A stretch of 64,000 nt of DNA from WTFY01 sp964614915 (GCA_964614915.1 CAZTNC010000019.1:1-64000), one strand, 5' to 3'. Positions 1-8,350 are shown, numbered from the stretch's first letter. A program made the numbers and translations. Notes: generated by a model not told the origin, from the sequence alone.

Positions 1-1
1 A

Positions 2-811
2 ATAAGGAACACTACAGACCAATTAGTCAATGTTAGAAATCACGATTTATCAAAACACGAAATAGATCATACAAAATCTTCACTAGAAGACGTTCTGCAA
101 ATTATTATCAAGATGCGAAATTGGGATCTGGCAAGTGAGAATGCTGCAAACGACCGCTTGAAATATATCAATGAGCTAAAGCAATATGAGCGTTATTTAA
201 AGCAGTCACTCCAAGGGTGGTTTCCATTGTGGGCAAGCCTTCAGGTAGAAAAAAAGAAGGATGAGGCAGAGCAAACAGAACAAAGAGCCCAGCATGCTCA
301 GGCTGAAGCAAGCGGTGAGGCAGCAAATGTCATTGGGGATGCATACAAGAGACAAGCCGATCGTGACAAGGCTAGCAGATATTGGTGGACAGCCTTAGCT
401 CTTTCATCAGCGGTAGCAATAGTTTGCGTAAATACGTGGATTTTAAATGGCGTAGAAATGATTGGAGCTGATGTTTGGGGGCCTGAGCGGGTAGATTCAA
501 TTATTACGAGATTGCTGTGTACGAGTGTTCTGGGAGGTATAGCATACTGGGCAGGACGCATTGCTACGATCAAGCTCGGCCATGAAACCGATCACCTGCA
601 TAAAGCGGTAATTGCACGAACACTGGGTGGCATGAAGGAAGGAGTCGAAACTACAGAGTCCAGAGAAAGATTGGGCCTGATGACACATGCAAGGTTGTTA
701 GGCCAAACTAGACAGCCACAGAGTGAACAATCCGGTCCTGTTGCAGGAGATCCGGGCCCACATATTCGCGAGGGAGTGGAAGAAGCAATTGAATCCAACA
801 AGAACTCTTGA
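2..811 (+). CDS. Coiled-coil membrane protein, 5' end outside window
   Basis: The reading frame is open from base 2 with no stop, so the gene starts left of the window and the ATG at 113 is probably internal. About 270 residues are visible: a charged, Glu/Lys/Gln-rich coiled-coil stretch, then two hydrophobic segments (roughly 405-470 and 505-560 in bases) separated by a short loop, then a soluble tail of about 80 residues. The layout, and a tail motif His-x-Lys-Ala-Val-x-Ala-Arg just after the second membrane segment, resemble the gene at 8937-10226 on the other side of the island. No enzymatic motif is visible. Function unknown; a membrane-anchored accessory protein is all that can be said. 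Confidence 0.75.
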   Translation: MRNTTDQLVNVRNHDLSKHEIDHTKSSLEDVLQIIIKMRNWDLASENAANDRLKYINELKQYERYLKQSLQGWFPLWASLQVEKKKDEAEQTEQRAQHAQAEASGEAANVIGDAYKRQADRDKASRYWWTALALSSAVAIVCVNTWILNGVEMIGADVWGPERVDSIITRLLCTSVLGGIAYWAGRIATIKLGHETDHLHKAVIARTLGGMKEGVETTESRERLGLMTHARLLGQTRQPQSEQSGPVAGDPGPHIREGVEEAIESNKNS

Positions 812-818
812 CTTGACT

Positions 819-887
819 TCATAATCGAGGAGCCAGCTCCGCCAGAGTCTTGTCTCCCCGTACCGCAACCAAGGCCGCCTTCGCCAT
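819..887 (-). pseudogene. IS3-family OrfA transposase scrap
   Basis: A 22-codon stretch reads MAKAALVAVRGDKTLAELAP, closely matching the conserved helix-turn-helix start of IS3-type OrfA (pattern KAKvALeAlrgdKTLaELA). It is broken off at a stop right after, and the usual following motif (VHPNQI) is absent. It is a relic of an insertion sequence and cannot encode a working protein. The match is short, so the family assignment is tentative. Confidence 0.4.
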
Positions 888-1203
888 GGATATACTGCCA
901 TGACATCGGTACAAAACTGATAAGTGCAGTATAGGTGCCGGCACCTAGTCTGTCACGAAGAAAATGTGTATCACGGTGCCAAAGCCATGCTCACCGAAAA
1001 ACAGCCATAGCCATCTGATCTATCAGAAGTTGTCGACTGCTAGATAATCCAGTTGCCCCCTCCCGATATGCTGCGGGACAGCCGGACTCAAATCCTTAAA
1101 AAGCTGCCCTATAGATATTATTGTTTTCAATTTTAATCGTAATGTTGCCCCAGATCCTGGTCCGAACTTCTCATCACCGGTTTGGGACAGAAGCCTTTGC
1201 CCG
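888..1203. other. Non-coding stretch between IS3 scrap and higA
   Basis: About 315 bases without a supportable gene. The right half is AT-rich. I see no RNA gene or strong terminator. Confidence 0.5.
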
Positions 1204-1494
1204 TCATGCTGTCGGCGAGAGCTGCCTCACCTTGATGCGGTTGGCTTTTTTCATGGCCTGAGACAACTCGTATGCAGACTGAAGCCGATACCAGGTTTCC
1301 GCACCACCCCCAAAAGCCTTGTCCAGCCGAATCGCCATCTCGGGTGAAATCCCCGAGCGGCAATTTACGATATCCGAGAGTTGTTTACGGCTGACTCCAA
1401 GTTCATGCGCAGCTTCGGTCACACTGAGTCCTAACGGCACCAGACAGTCGTGGCGCACGGACAGGCCAGGATGAGGTGGATTTTTCATAGCCAT
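1204..1494 (-). CDS. higA: HigA-family antitoxin
   Basis: A 96-residue helix-turn-helix protein of the HigA/VapI addiction-module family. Such proteins bind and neutralise the HigB mRNA endonuclease and repress their own operon. The N-terminus (NPPHPG), the XRE-type helix-turn-helix (LSVTEAAHELGVSRKQLSDI, about residues 23-42) and the segment ISPEMAIRLDKAFGGGAETW are family hallmarks. It lies 12 bases after the toxin gene on the same strand, so toxin comes first, as usual for higBA. The true start may be the second Met. The pair sits in a tRNA-bounded island, where it could stabilise the element (inference). Confidence 0.9.
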   Translation of the reverse strand: MAMKNPPHPGLSVRHDCLVPLGLSVTEAAHELGVSRKQLSDIVNCRSGISPEMAIRLDKAFGGGAETWYRLQSAYELSQAMKKANRIKVRQLSPTA

Positions 1495-1506
1495 GCTGAA
1501 ATCTTC

Positions 1507-1785
1507 CTAGTGGTAGTCGATCAAGTCTACATCCTCGACGTCCTGTCCCTTGAAGCAAAATATGATGCGCCAGTTCCCGGATATCCTTACTGACCAATAC
1601 CCTGCCCGATCACCCTTCAACCGATGCAGGCCAAAGCCTGGCAGGTTCATATCATTGGGTTCCCTAGCCTCTTCAAGACGTGCAAGAACACGCTCGACTT
1701 TCGCGATCAACACGGGCGAGACCTGCCTGCGATCCCCTTTCGCGAACAAGCGCTCAAGCCCTTTGTGGCGAAAGCCAAGAATCAT
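1507..1785 (-). CDS. higB: HigB/RelE-type toxin
   Basis: A 92-residue ParE/RelE-fold protein, the mRNA-cleaving toxin partner of HigA. Diagnostic segments are FRHKGLERLF at the start, MNLPGFGLHRLKGDRAGYWS in the middle and NWRIIFCFKGQDVEDVDLIDYH-type residues at the end. An upstream in-frame Met at 1806 exists, but family members begin with Met-Ile/Ile-Leu just before FRHKG, so the start at 1785 is preferred. It is the first gene of the two-gene operon with higA downstream. Confidence 0.9.
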   Translation of the reverse strand: MILGFRHKGLERLFAKGDRRQVSPVLIAKVERVLARLEEAREPNDMNLPGFGLHRLKGDRAGYWSVRISGNWRIIFCFKGQDVEDVDLIDYH

Positions 1786-1806
1786 GGAAGAATTGTAACC
1801 TATCAC

Positions 1807-2376
1807 TTATCACTTAACAAAGCCCTTGCGGGAGTCTGGAAACAGCTCTATATTCAGAACTGAGGTTGTCAGTCTCGTTTCCAGCCCGGTCCGGCTTTCG
1901 GGTCAAATCCCCGTAAGCCTTGGCCGGGGACTCCTCTTAGACGCCCGTGTCACGGGAGAAACCGCAGGGGTAACAGCCGCTGCGGTACAGGAATCGTCCA
2001 GTTCCTGCGATACATTTATCCCTTGAACCGGAAAATTCCGAGTTGCCCACCATCGCAGTACCCCATCCAATTTTTTGTGGTTCTGGTCAAAAGGCGTTAC
2101 CCCTGCCATGCAAGCCGGATTGAGTGATTTACTTCTCTCCTGCATTCGCTTGGTGATGCTTAAGTTACAGGCCAGTAGGAAGAGGCGTGGTTCACCATCT
2201 TGCCTGCTACAGGTGACTAACGAATCCAGATATCCCTTGCCGTATTCCTGCAGATAGGGCTGTTGAAATTTGGCCTACTTGGCAAGCACCGCGACATTAC
2301 CACATTCAATTCGACACTACCAAACTTGATTGTCCAGCAAGGGATACAATGGCCCTGTTTTATGCATAAGCTGAAA
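1807..2376. other. Long non-coding stretch
   Basis: About 570 bases between the higBA promoter side and the YfbU gene. Short ORFs on both strands have no recognisable family. No convincing RNA gene or repeat was found. The left edge should hold the higBA promoter. Confidence 0.45.
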
Positions 2377-3060
2377 CTACGCATTCAATAGATCAATAAT
2401 TTCCGAACATGACAAACGTCTACCACCTGTAAAGGTTCTCTTCATGGGCTCATAAATTTGCCACATCCTTCTGTAGTCCCCTATGGAGGGATCGTGAGAA
2501 TTAAGGTCATGCTTTTTAAACTCTTGGAACCGATCCAGATGATTGATCAAAAACCAGGCGACACTGTGATGTTCGGGTTCTTCGTTTCCGTCGAATCCAG
2601 GAAATTTCACAGGCTGTCCACTTGGCCCAGCCTTTATCCCGACTTCTTTTTTATCTTTATCTGAAAGTTTGGAGTAACTAAATTCAATCCTGGACCACAT
2701 CTCCAACACATCACAAACTTCTCTGACTACATGTTCCTGGTCCACATGGCTGTGAAACAAGCCAGAGTACTCCCATTCGAATCCCCAATAGTGCCCTCCC
2801 CCAAGTGCCTCGCTGACGAAATCTGGGTCTATCTCCCCCTCAACTTTGTGGTGTTTGTAGAGATCTCGAAGCATCATCAGGACCAGCTTTTCGCCGTCAG
2901 TGATACGAACGTCATCACGACCAAAGGCAGTCAATCCGGCATCTACAAGCCTTCGTACAGCTTCTGCGCGCGAAGGTTGATTCGGCTGTTCAAATCGCCA
3001 TGCATCTATCCGTTGCAAGGTATGCACATCCAGTCGCATCTCAAATCGCTCTGCTTTCAT
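2377..3060 (-). CDS. Ribbon-helix-helix / YfbU-domain protein
   Basis: A 227-residue protein with two parts. Residues 1-45 look like a ribbon-helix-helix DNA-binding domain (FEMRLDVHTLQRIDAWRFEQ followed by SRAEAVRRLVDAGL). Residues about 55-225 match the YfbU family (LVLMMLRDLY, HVVREVCDVLEMWSRIEFSY, EFKKHDLNSH), whose function is unknown. The combination suggests a DNA-binding regulator, and a 16-bp perfect palindrome lies just upstream. It stands alone between higBA and a DUF433 relic. A role as an antitoxin-like repressor is inference. Confidence 0.75.
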   Translation of the reverse strand: MKAERFEMRLDVHTLQRIDAWRFEQPNQPSRAEAVRRLVDAGLTAFGRDDVRITDGEKLVLMMLRDLYKHHKVEGEIDPDFVSEALGGGHYWGFEWEYSGLFHSHVDQEHVVREVCDVLEMWSRIEFSYSKLSDKDKKEVGIKAGPSGQPVKFPGFDGNEEPEHHSVAWFLINHLDRFQEFKKHDLNSHDPSIGDYRRMWQIYEPMKRTFTGGRRLSCSEIIDLLNA

Positions 3061-3283
3061 CTTGGCCTCGCCCCTAAATTATTACGGTGTATAGACGGAA
3101 AACCGTTATATAATACGTATTATACGGCATATATACGTACTTTCAAGGAAAGACGGATAACAGAAAGCATCGCCATTTGTGAAATATCTTTGTCGGGGGG
3201 GATCTACTCTCAGACTGGCCTGCTAGGAATGTAACTTTGCCAGATCACATAACCTAGATTGAAAACCCTGAAACGAAGTTGGC
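3061..3283. promoter_or_regulatory. Promoter/operator region of the RHH-YfbU gene
   Basis: Contains a perfect 16-bp palindrome at 3109-3124 (tataatacgtattata), 48 bases upstream of the start codon, with similar TATAC/GTATA half-sites on both sides (3088-3140). Such repeated AT-rich palindromes are typical operators for ribbon-helix-helix autoregulators. The palindrome also overlaps sequences able to serve as a -10 element on either strand. Confidence 0.5.
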
Positions 3284-3894
3284 CTACTCCCTTTTTGATG
3301 CGTTCTCCAAAAGTGACTTCATTCTGAAGAGAGCAAACCCTTTTTGTGCTAGAGAGGCTTTTGAACGGGGATAAGCATCCGCATAGGTCACTGCAGCATG
3401 AACAAGCCCTTCCGTCGGCATCGGGTGTGCAGCCAGGATAGCCGGGACACTGTCGCCATTGGCCATCATCTCGCAATATCATGGACAGCCACCCGGGTGC
3501 CTCTAAGACAAGGCGTGCCATTGAGAACATCCCCGTCAACTGTAACCATCCTCTTCGCTTTCTCCAGTGCTGTCAGTCTGCGCCGTACATTGCTTTTCAT
3601 CGGGCGGACATCGATTGAAACAGCATCTTCACGGACTGCCCTGGTTTCGGGATCATCGAACAGACGGCGGATAAAGCCCATCCTTCCCTTGAGGGTCAAC
3701 ATATCCGTCGTTTCATGTGCGAACTTCAGACTCACAAGTGCCTTGCCCAGAATGACCCGGCTGCCCTTTTCGCGCCTTACGGCATCCCCCAGCAGGCCCG
3801 CATCGATGATGCGATGCACTTGTTTCAAGGACACACCCGTTACCTTGGCTGCCTCATTTACAGACAGAACACGCTCGTCGAATTTCATGTTCAT
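3284..3894 (-). pseudogene. HTH + DUF433 antitoxin-type gene, frameshifted
   Basis: Two adjacent frames together make one protein. The first (3894 to about 3466) has a MerR/excisionase-like helix-turn-helix (LSVNEAAKVTGVSLKQVHRI) and ends in the first half of a DUF433 domain (DVLNGTPCLRGTRVAVHDIA). The second (from about 3469 to 3284) carries the rest of DUF433 (MMANGDSVPAILAAHP then YADAYPRSK). The junction gcgagatgatggcc lacks one base relative to the expected frame, putting an early stop after the first half. DUF433 proteins usually act as antitoxins for PIN-like toxins; no partner is visible here. The start at 3894 is preferred because a gaaag ribosome-binding site precedes it. Confidence 0.7.
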
Positions 3895-4229
3895 AATCTT
3901 TCCTTCAACGTGGAAAGATCTATGAGCGATCAAGGCAAAATATCAACTTTGAAAAGTTGCTGTAGCAGCCGCAAAATCGGGCCGTACTTGCCATGTAATA
4001 GCCAAATATTGCCCAGCACACGTTTTCGGCCCCCTTATGAAAGGGTAACTGACTACGTGGCCGGGACAAAAAGGCTATTGGGAAGCGCAACATGCTACAT
4101 TTATGAAATTGAATGGATTGGCTTGACGTCCGCTGGACCAGAGCTTTCAAGTGCTGGCCTTCGCGTTGGTATTTTTAGCGTTACACGATTTTCAACTGGC
4201 ATTGGAACCCTCAAGGAACCCGAAATGAA
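3895..4229. other. Gene-free region upstream of the Cas9-like gene
   Basis: About 335 bases with no supportable ORF, ending in a strong plus-strand terminator. A small perfect hairpin (6-bp stem, TGAA loop) lies at 3944-3959, followed by a GCTG-TAG-CAGC hairpin. An unannotated plus-strand RNA ending at the terminator is possible; whether it is a tracrRNA, a leader or something else cannot be decided. Confidence 0.4.
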
Positions 4230-4259
4230 GAAGCCCGGCGTACCGGGCTTCTCAATTTT
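4230..4259 (+). terminator. Rho-independent terminator
   Basis: A 9-bp perfect stem (gaagcccgg / ccgggcttc) with a CGTA loop, followed by tcaatttt. It reads as a terminator on the plus strand although no plus-strand gene precedes it in the window, which points to a non-coding transcript or read-through control before the Cas9-like gene. Confidence 0.75.
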
Positions 4260-4276
4260 GTGACTCAGGTCTTGTT
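4260..4276 (+). repeat. Direct repeat, left copy
   Basis: gtgactcaggtcttgtt here recurs at 7557-7574 with a single inserted g. The two copies flank the Cas9-like gene in the same orientation, the left just after the terminator and the right overlapping the stop codon. Confidence 0.6.
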
Positions 4277-4278
4277 AA

Positions 4279-4297
4279 CAGATTGACTTCAAATCTC
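4279..4297 (+). repeat. 19-bp inverted repeat, left copy
   Basis: cagattgacttcaaatctc is the exact reverse complement of 7674-7692. Read on the minus strand, 4300-4265 gives a 36-nt unit starting GTTGAGATTTGAAG, the size and opening typical of type II CRISPR repeats. It overlaps the direct repeat at 4260-4276. Confidence 0.7.
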
Positions 4298-4360
4298 AAC
4301 AACCCTAGGCACGGATAAACCATAACACAAGAAGTGGTTCAGGCACCAAATGATCAAGCC

Positions 4361-7300
4361 ATGAACTGGCGACTGGGAGTCAGCCTCGGGACCCACGCAC
4401 TGGGGTGGTGGGCATTCCAGGTAAAGAAGACCGGTAAGCGCTGGCAGCCCCGGGCCTCCCTGAGGGGCGGGGTCTATATTTTCCCAAGCGGGCGCGAGCC
4501 TGCACGTCGGGGGCGCGTGGGGGACAGTCATGCGGTGAGGCGACGGCTGACCCGCAACGCACGTCGCAACCGCGACCGCAGGAAGACCCGGTTGCAAGCC
4601 TTCATGCGTGAACTGGTGGATCTGGGGCTGATGCCGGAGTCCATCGAGCAGCGAAGAGGGCTGTTTCAAACGTTGCCGGGATCGGCAGATCCCCATCAGT
4701 TCAATCCCTATTTTCTGCGCGCCGAAGCCGTACACAGGACGCTGGCGCCCTACGAGCTGGGCCGAGCCCTGTTTCACCTTGGGCTTCGACGCGGCTACAA
4801 ATCGAACCAGATCGGGGAACAGGAGGAGAATGGCGGGGATTTCAAGGAACGGATCGTCAACCTCAAGCACGCGCTGGACGGGCAAACCCTTGGGCAATTC
4901 CAATGGAAGCGGATTAGGCAGGACCTGAAGCGGCAGCAGGTCGGTGAACCCCCTGTAGGGATTCGTTTTCGGGACCCAGGTAGTTTTTTCCCGGACCGCT
5001 CAATGTACGAGGCCGAGTTCGAAGCCATTCGGCAAAGACAGGCCCCCGAGCACGACCTGACGCAGGAAGACTGGGAGCGGCTGAGGGACCGCTACGTGCT
5101 GTTTCAGTGGCCGCTCAGGCCGATGTCTCGGGGGCCCTGCCGGTATTTTTCAAACGAGATAAGGCACTGGAAGGACACGCCGATCGCCCATGACTTTCGC
5201 ATCTACCGGGAACTGAACTTGCTCAAGTGGTTCGACCATGAATACCAAGGGCACGATCTGGATGCCGAGCAATACACTACGGTTCGCAATCTGTTGCTGA
5301 GCCGCAAGTCGGAAGTCAAATTTGATGCCCTGCGCAAGCTGAAAAAGGCCGACCAATCCCTGCTGTTTCCTGACTGCTCCCACTTCAATCTGGAATCGGA
5401 GGACCGTAGCCGCAGGGGCATCGAGCCGCACGGCATGGTCAACATCCTTGGAAACCATCCCGTGCTGACCCCATTTTGGGCGCAGCGGTCCACGGACACC
5501 GGGGGGGGGGCTTGCTGGATGACATCTTCGCTGCATTGCTGGAGGAAACGGAACAGGAGGCGCTCAACGCCCGCCTGCTGGGAGAGTCCAACCTGGAAGA
5601 GGAAGCCATCGAGACATTCAGGTCATTGAAGCTTTCCCGGGACACTGTCGGCGAATCACGCAAATTCCTGGAGAAGATCGTTCCCATCCTGCGCGATCAG
5701 CACCTGACGGTTTGGGAAGCCATCCGGGAAGTCAGGGATGACCGGGGCAAGCCCCTGCATCCTGGGCACGGGCCGAACCGCCATGATTACGAGGAGCTTC
5801 CCTACTATGGGGAGATCCTGCGCGACTCGATGGCCGGCATGAATCCCGAAGCCGATCCTGCAATCGAACCCGAACTTCATTTTGGCAGGATCGGTAACCC
5901 GACCGTGCATGTGGCACTGAACAACCTACGCCGGGTCGTGAATGCCCTTATCTCAAGATTTGGCACCTTGCCGGTCGAGATCTACATCGAGCTGTCCCGC
6001 GACCTGAAAAACAGCCGAAAGAAACGCAACATCGCATCCACGATCCAAGCCCGCAACAAGAAAGCCGACGACAAATATTGCGAGGAACTCAGGGAGTACG
6101 GGATACACAACCCTTCCGGGCGCGACCTCAAAAAATATAGGCTGTGGAAGGAGTTGGGCGAGGGAGATGCGGCCCGATGCTGTCCGTTTACGGGCGAACA
6201 CATCTCTGTTGCGCAGCTGCTCAGCGGCGAGGCCGAAATCGAGCATATCCTGCCCTTCAAGCGCACCCTCGATGATTCAATGGCGAACCTTACCGTAGCC
6301 ATGTGCCGGGCAAATCGGATCAAGGGCAACCGGACACCCTTCGAGGCGTTTGCCGAAGGTGTCCATTCGAAAGACGGCATCCACTGGGAAACCATCACCG
6401 AACGGGTGGCAAACCTGCCCCACCACAAGAAGTGGCGATTTGGCAAGAATGCCATGCAGATCTTCGAGCGCGAGTATGACTTCATTGCGCGCCAGTTGAC
6501 GGACGATGCCTATATTGCACGAAGTGCAGCCCGCTACCTCGGATGCCTGAAAGGCGTTGAGCAAGTCGTTTCGAGCCGGGGCAGTCTGACAGCACTTGTG
6601 CGTGGCAAATGGCACCTGAACGAGATTCTTTGCGAAGACAGCCGGAAAAGCCGCGACGATCACCGCCGCCATGCGATCGATGCGGCGGTCACAGCCCTGG
6701 TGGACCAATCCCTTCTGAAAAGCGTTTCAAAACGAACCGCACGCGGGACCGACGGCAGGATTCACATCATGGTGCCCAAGCTGGATGACCGTATGAAAAC
6801 TTCGATTCACCAGCAGGTGCACGAGATGGTCGTGGCGTTCAAGCCGGACCATGGACTGCAGGGCCAGATGTTCAATGAAACGGCGTACGGGCACATTGAA
6901 CCTGACCGACGCGATCCGGACTTTCCGCAGCACACCCTTGTGACCCGCAAGTCGATCACAGCCCTGACGCCGAAAGAATGTGAATACATCCGGGACCCCG
7001 GCATCAGGAAAGCTGTATCTTCATGCTTGGGCAATGCCAGAAAAGCAGGTGAGGCGCATAAGAAGGCACTGCTTCGCTTTTCCCAAGAACAAGGTATCCG
7101 CAGGGTTCGCATCCTCATCAAGGACCAGGTCGCCATACAAATCGAATCAGCACCCTACAAGCGGTATACGACCAGTGCGTATGCGTGTTGCGATATCTGG
7201 CGAGTACCCAAGGGCAAGGCCGGCCAGTATGTGCCGGGTGAATTTACTTGGCAGGGTGTTTTCTGGTCGTATGTGGATGTTTCTGGCGAACATTCCAGCC

Positions 7301-7560
7301 CAGGGGAACGAAAGCCCCATCCCGGGGCCAGGTTCATCTGCCGGCTATACAAGAACGACATGATCGCCTGCAGGAAGAACGGGGAGATGCACATCCTGCG
7401 GGTGGTCGGCTTCAGCACAACCAACAACAAGCTGAGCATCGCTCGCCATTATGCTGCGGACCCTGAACAGCGGTATGTCAGCATCAATCAACTTGGGATC
7501 AATCAGCTTCAAAAGCTGCATGTTACCCCTGATGGGACAGTAAAAGGCCTTACAAAGTGA
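4361..7560 (+). pseudogene. cas9: Cas9-like RNA-guided nuclease, frameshifted, RuvC-I Asp replaced
   Basis: Two frames, joined at the G10 run 5501-5510, make one ~1,065-residue Cas9, the size of type II-C enzymes. Visible in order: RuvC-I (RLGVSLGTHALGW), an arginine-rich bridge helix (about residues 49-77), REC lobe with HFNLESEDR, RuvC-II (IYIELSRDLK, Glu about 543), HNH (EIEHILPFKRT...RIKGNRTPFEAF, His about 628), RuvC-III (DHRRHAIDAA, His about 770 and Asp about 773), then a WED/PAM-interacting end (FICRLYKNDMIACRKNGEMH). HNH and RuvC-II/III residues are intact, but the RuvC-I Asp is Ser8 (codon agc, 4382-4384). Eight or eleven G would restore the frame; ten does not. ATG 4361 is preferred over GTG 4334 because Cas9s start just before this motif. 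No cas1, cas2, csn2 or array is nearby. Cas9 identity is near certain; activity is doubtful. Confidence 0.92.
5501..5510 (+). repeat. Run of ten G inside the Cas9-like gene
   Basis: The two Cas9 frames meet exactly here. With G10 the upstream frame runs on into unrelated sequence and stops near 5629. A net change of +1 or -2 G joins both halves without loss. Such runs slip during replication, and are also prone to sequencing error. Confidence 0.9.
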
Positions 7561-7574
7561 CTCGAGGTCTTGTT
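7557..7574 (+). repeat. Direct repeat, right copy
   Basis: gtgactcgaggtcttgtt matches 4260-4276 except for one extra g, and begins inside the last codons of the Cas9-like gene. Confidence 0.6.
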
Positions 7575-7643
7575 GGAATCGCCTGTGAGGGTCGGCGTCC
7601 CTGCGTGGATCGGGGATTTAACGAGGTGCTGGATAGCAATAAA

Positions 7644-7692
7644 CTCTTGGCCGTGCCAAAAGAGCAGGCCACTGAGATTTGAAGTCAATCTG
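7644..7692 (-). ncRNA. Candidate tracrRNA-like element
   Basis: Minus-strand reading gives the 19-nt anti-repeat (7692-7674), a short linker agtggcctg, a stable hairpin (7664-7644) and a T-rich tail tttatt. The anti-repeat can pair perfectly with the minus-strand unit at 4297-4279, and three further bases on the repeat's 5' side pair with wobbles. This is the geometry of tracrRNA and crRNA repeat, but no promoter is evident and the other usual tracrRNA hairpins are lacking. Confidence 0.35.
7674..7692 (+). repeat. 19-bp inverted repeat, right copy
   Basis: gagatttgaagtcaatctg, the exact reverse complement of 4279-4297. The two copies enclose the Cas9-like gene. Confidence 0.7.
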
Positions 7693-7760
7693 CAACTTGC
7701 AGTATGTCATTACTCGTGGGCTTGAGTATACACTCGCAATCTTCATAAAGCCCTAAAATC

Positions 7761-8045
7761 ATGTCCAGACGTGTACTCCAGATAATCAGTAAATGGCCTG
7801 TACTGATGAGAAAAGCGCAGAAATTTAGCTTATTTGGGGTGCAGGACGAAATCGATATCTCACGGGCCCCTGCGTTCTGGAGACGAATATCAGCAGAACA
7901 TCCAGATAACATTCACAGCGATTACGAATCTACGCACCCCTCGACTGCCGGGAGATTTGTGCGAATGGAAAACGTGACCAAGGAGATTCGTACAAAGGAA
8001 GAGGCAGGAAACCCACTGCCTCCAAACATGAAATCCGACAAGTAA
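7761..8045 (+). pseudogene. C-terminal fragment of an M48 metallopeptidase
   Basis: A 94-residue frame whose last 60 residues match the C-terminus of M48-family peptidases: PAFWRRISAEHP, then ESTHPSTAGRFVRM and a closing PLPPN. The zinc-binding HExxH part, which lies earlier in the family, is missing, and an in-frame stop at 7746-7748 closes the frame upstream. It is the truncated tail of a once longer gene, a sign of rearrangement inside the island. It is unlikely to have activity. Confidence 0.65.
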
Positions 8046-8260
8046 GAGAATTTATACCGCGCCCTCCACAGAGTGGACCGGGATCATTCCCTTTGTTAGC
8101 ATTCCCGGCAGTAATGGCCCGAATCTGGACCTTGCCGCTTGGTTAGTGTGATTCCCAATGCGGACCATGATTCGGTCATTGCCTTCTCGGGGCAGCGTTA
8201 CGTATCACAGTTGGATATGGCGCACATCGGTTGCCCTCACCTGACACGGAGACATCGGAA

Positions 8261-8350
8261 ATGAAGAGTTTTTTCGAAGCAAACGCAACCTTGGTTCTTG
8301 TGGTAGCTGCGGTCACTTTTGCAATCCTGACTGCTGTACTGGTTCAGTAG
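8261..8350 (+). CDS. Small single-span membrane protein
   Basis: A 29-codon ORF starts MKSFFEANATLVLVVAAVTF and ends in a short tail after one hydrophobic helix (about residues 9-28). A cggag ribosome-binding site lies 10 bases upstream. There is no recognisable family. It could be a small inner-membrane peptide or a hydrophobic toxin-like peptide, or chance; the good ribosome-binding site and uniform hydrophobic core favour a real gene. Confidence 0.4.
   Translation: MKSFFEANATLVLVVAAVTFAILTAVLVQ

Larger units (their letters stand above)
7561..7760. other. Non-coding region after Cas9 with hairpin and inverted-repeat copy
   Basis: No ORF. Holds the right direct-repeat copy, a hairpin at 7644-7664 (TTGGC-CGT-GCCAA with a flanking CTC/GAG clamp) and the 19-bp inverted-repeat copy. 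On the minus strand the order is anti-repeat, hairpin, then tttatt, which resembles a short tracrRNA (inference). Confidence 0.45.

Noticed and set aside
1807..2376. TnpB tail or omega-RNA relic
   Set aside because: The short frames look vaguely like transposon ends, but no conserved zinc-finger or RuvC residue is visible.
3460..3475. Programmed frameshift in the DUF433 gene
   Set aside because: No slippery heptamer or downstream structure is evident; a simple one-base loss explains it better.
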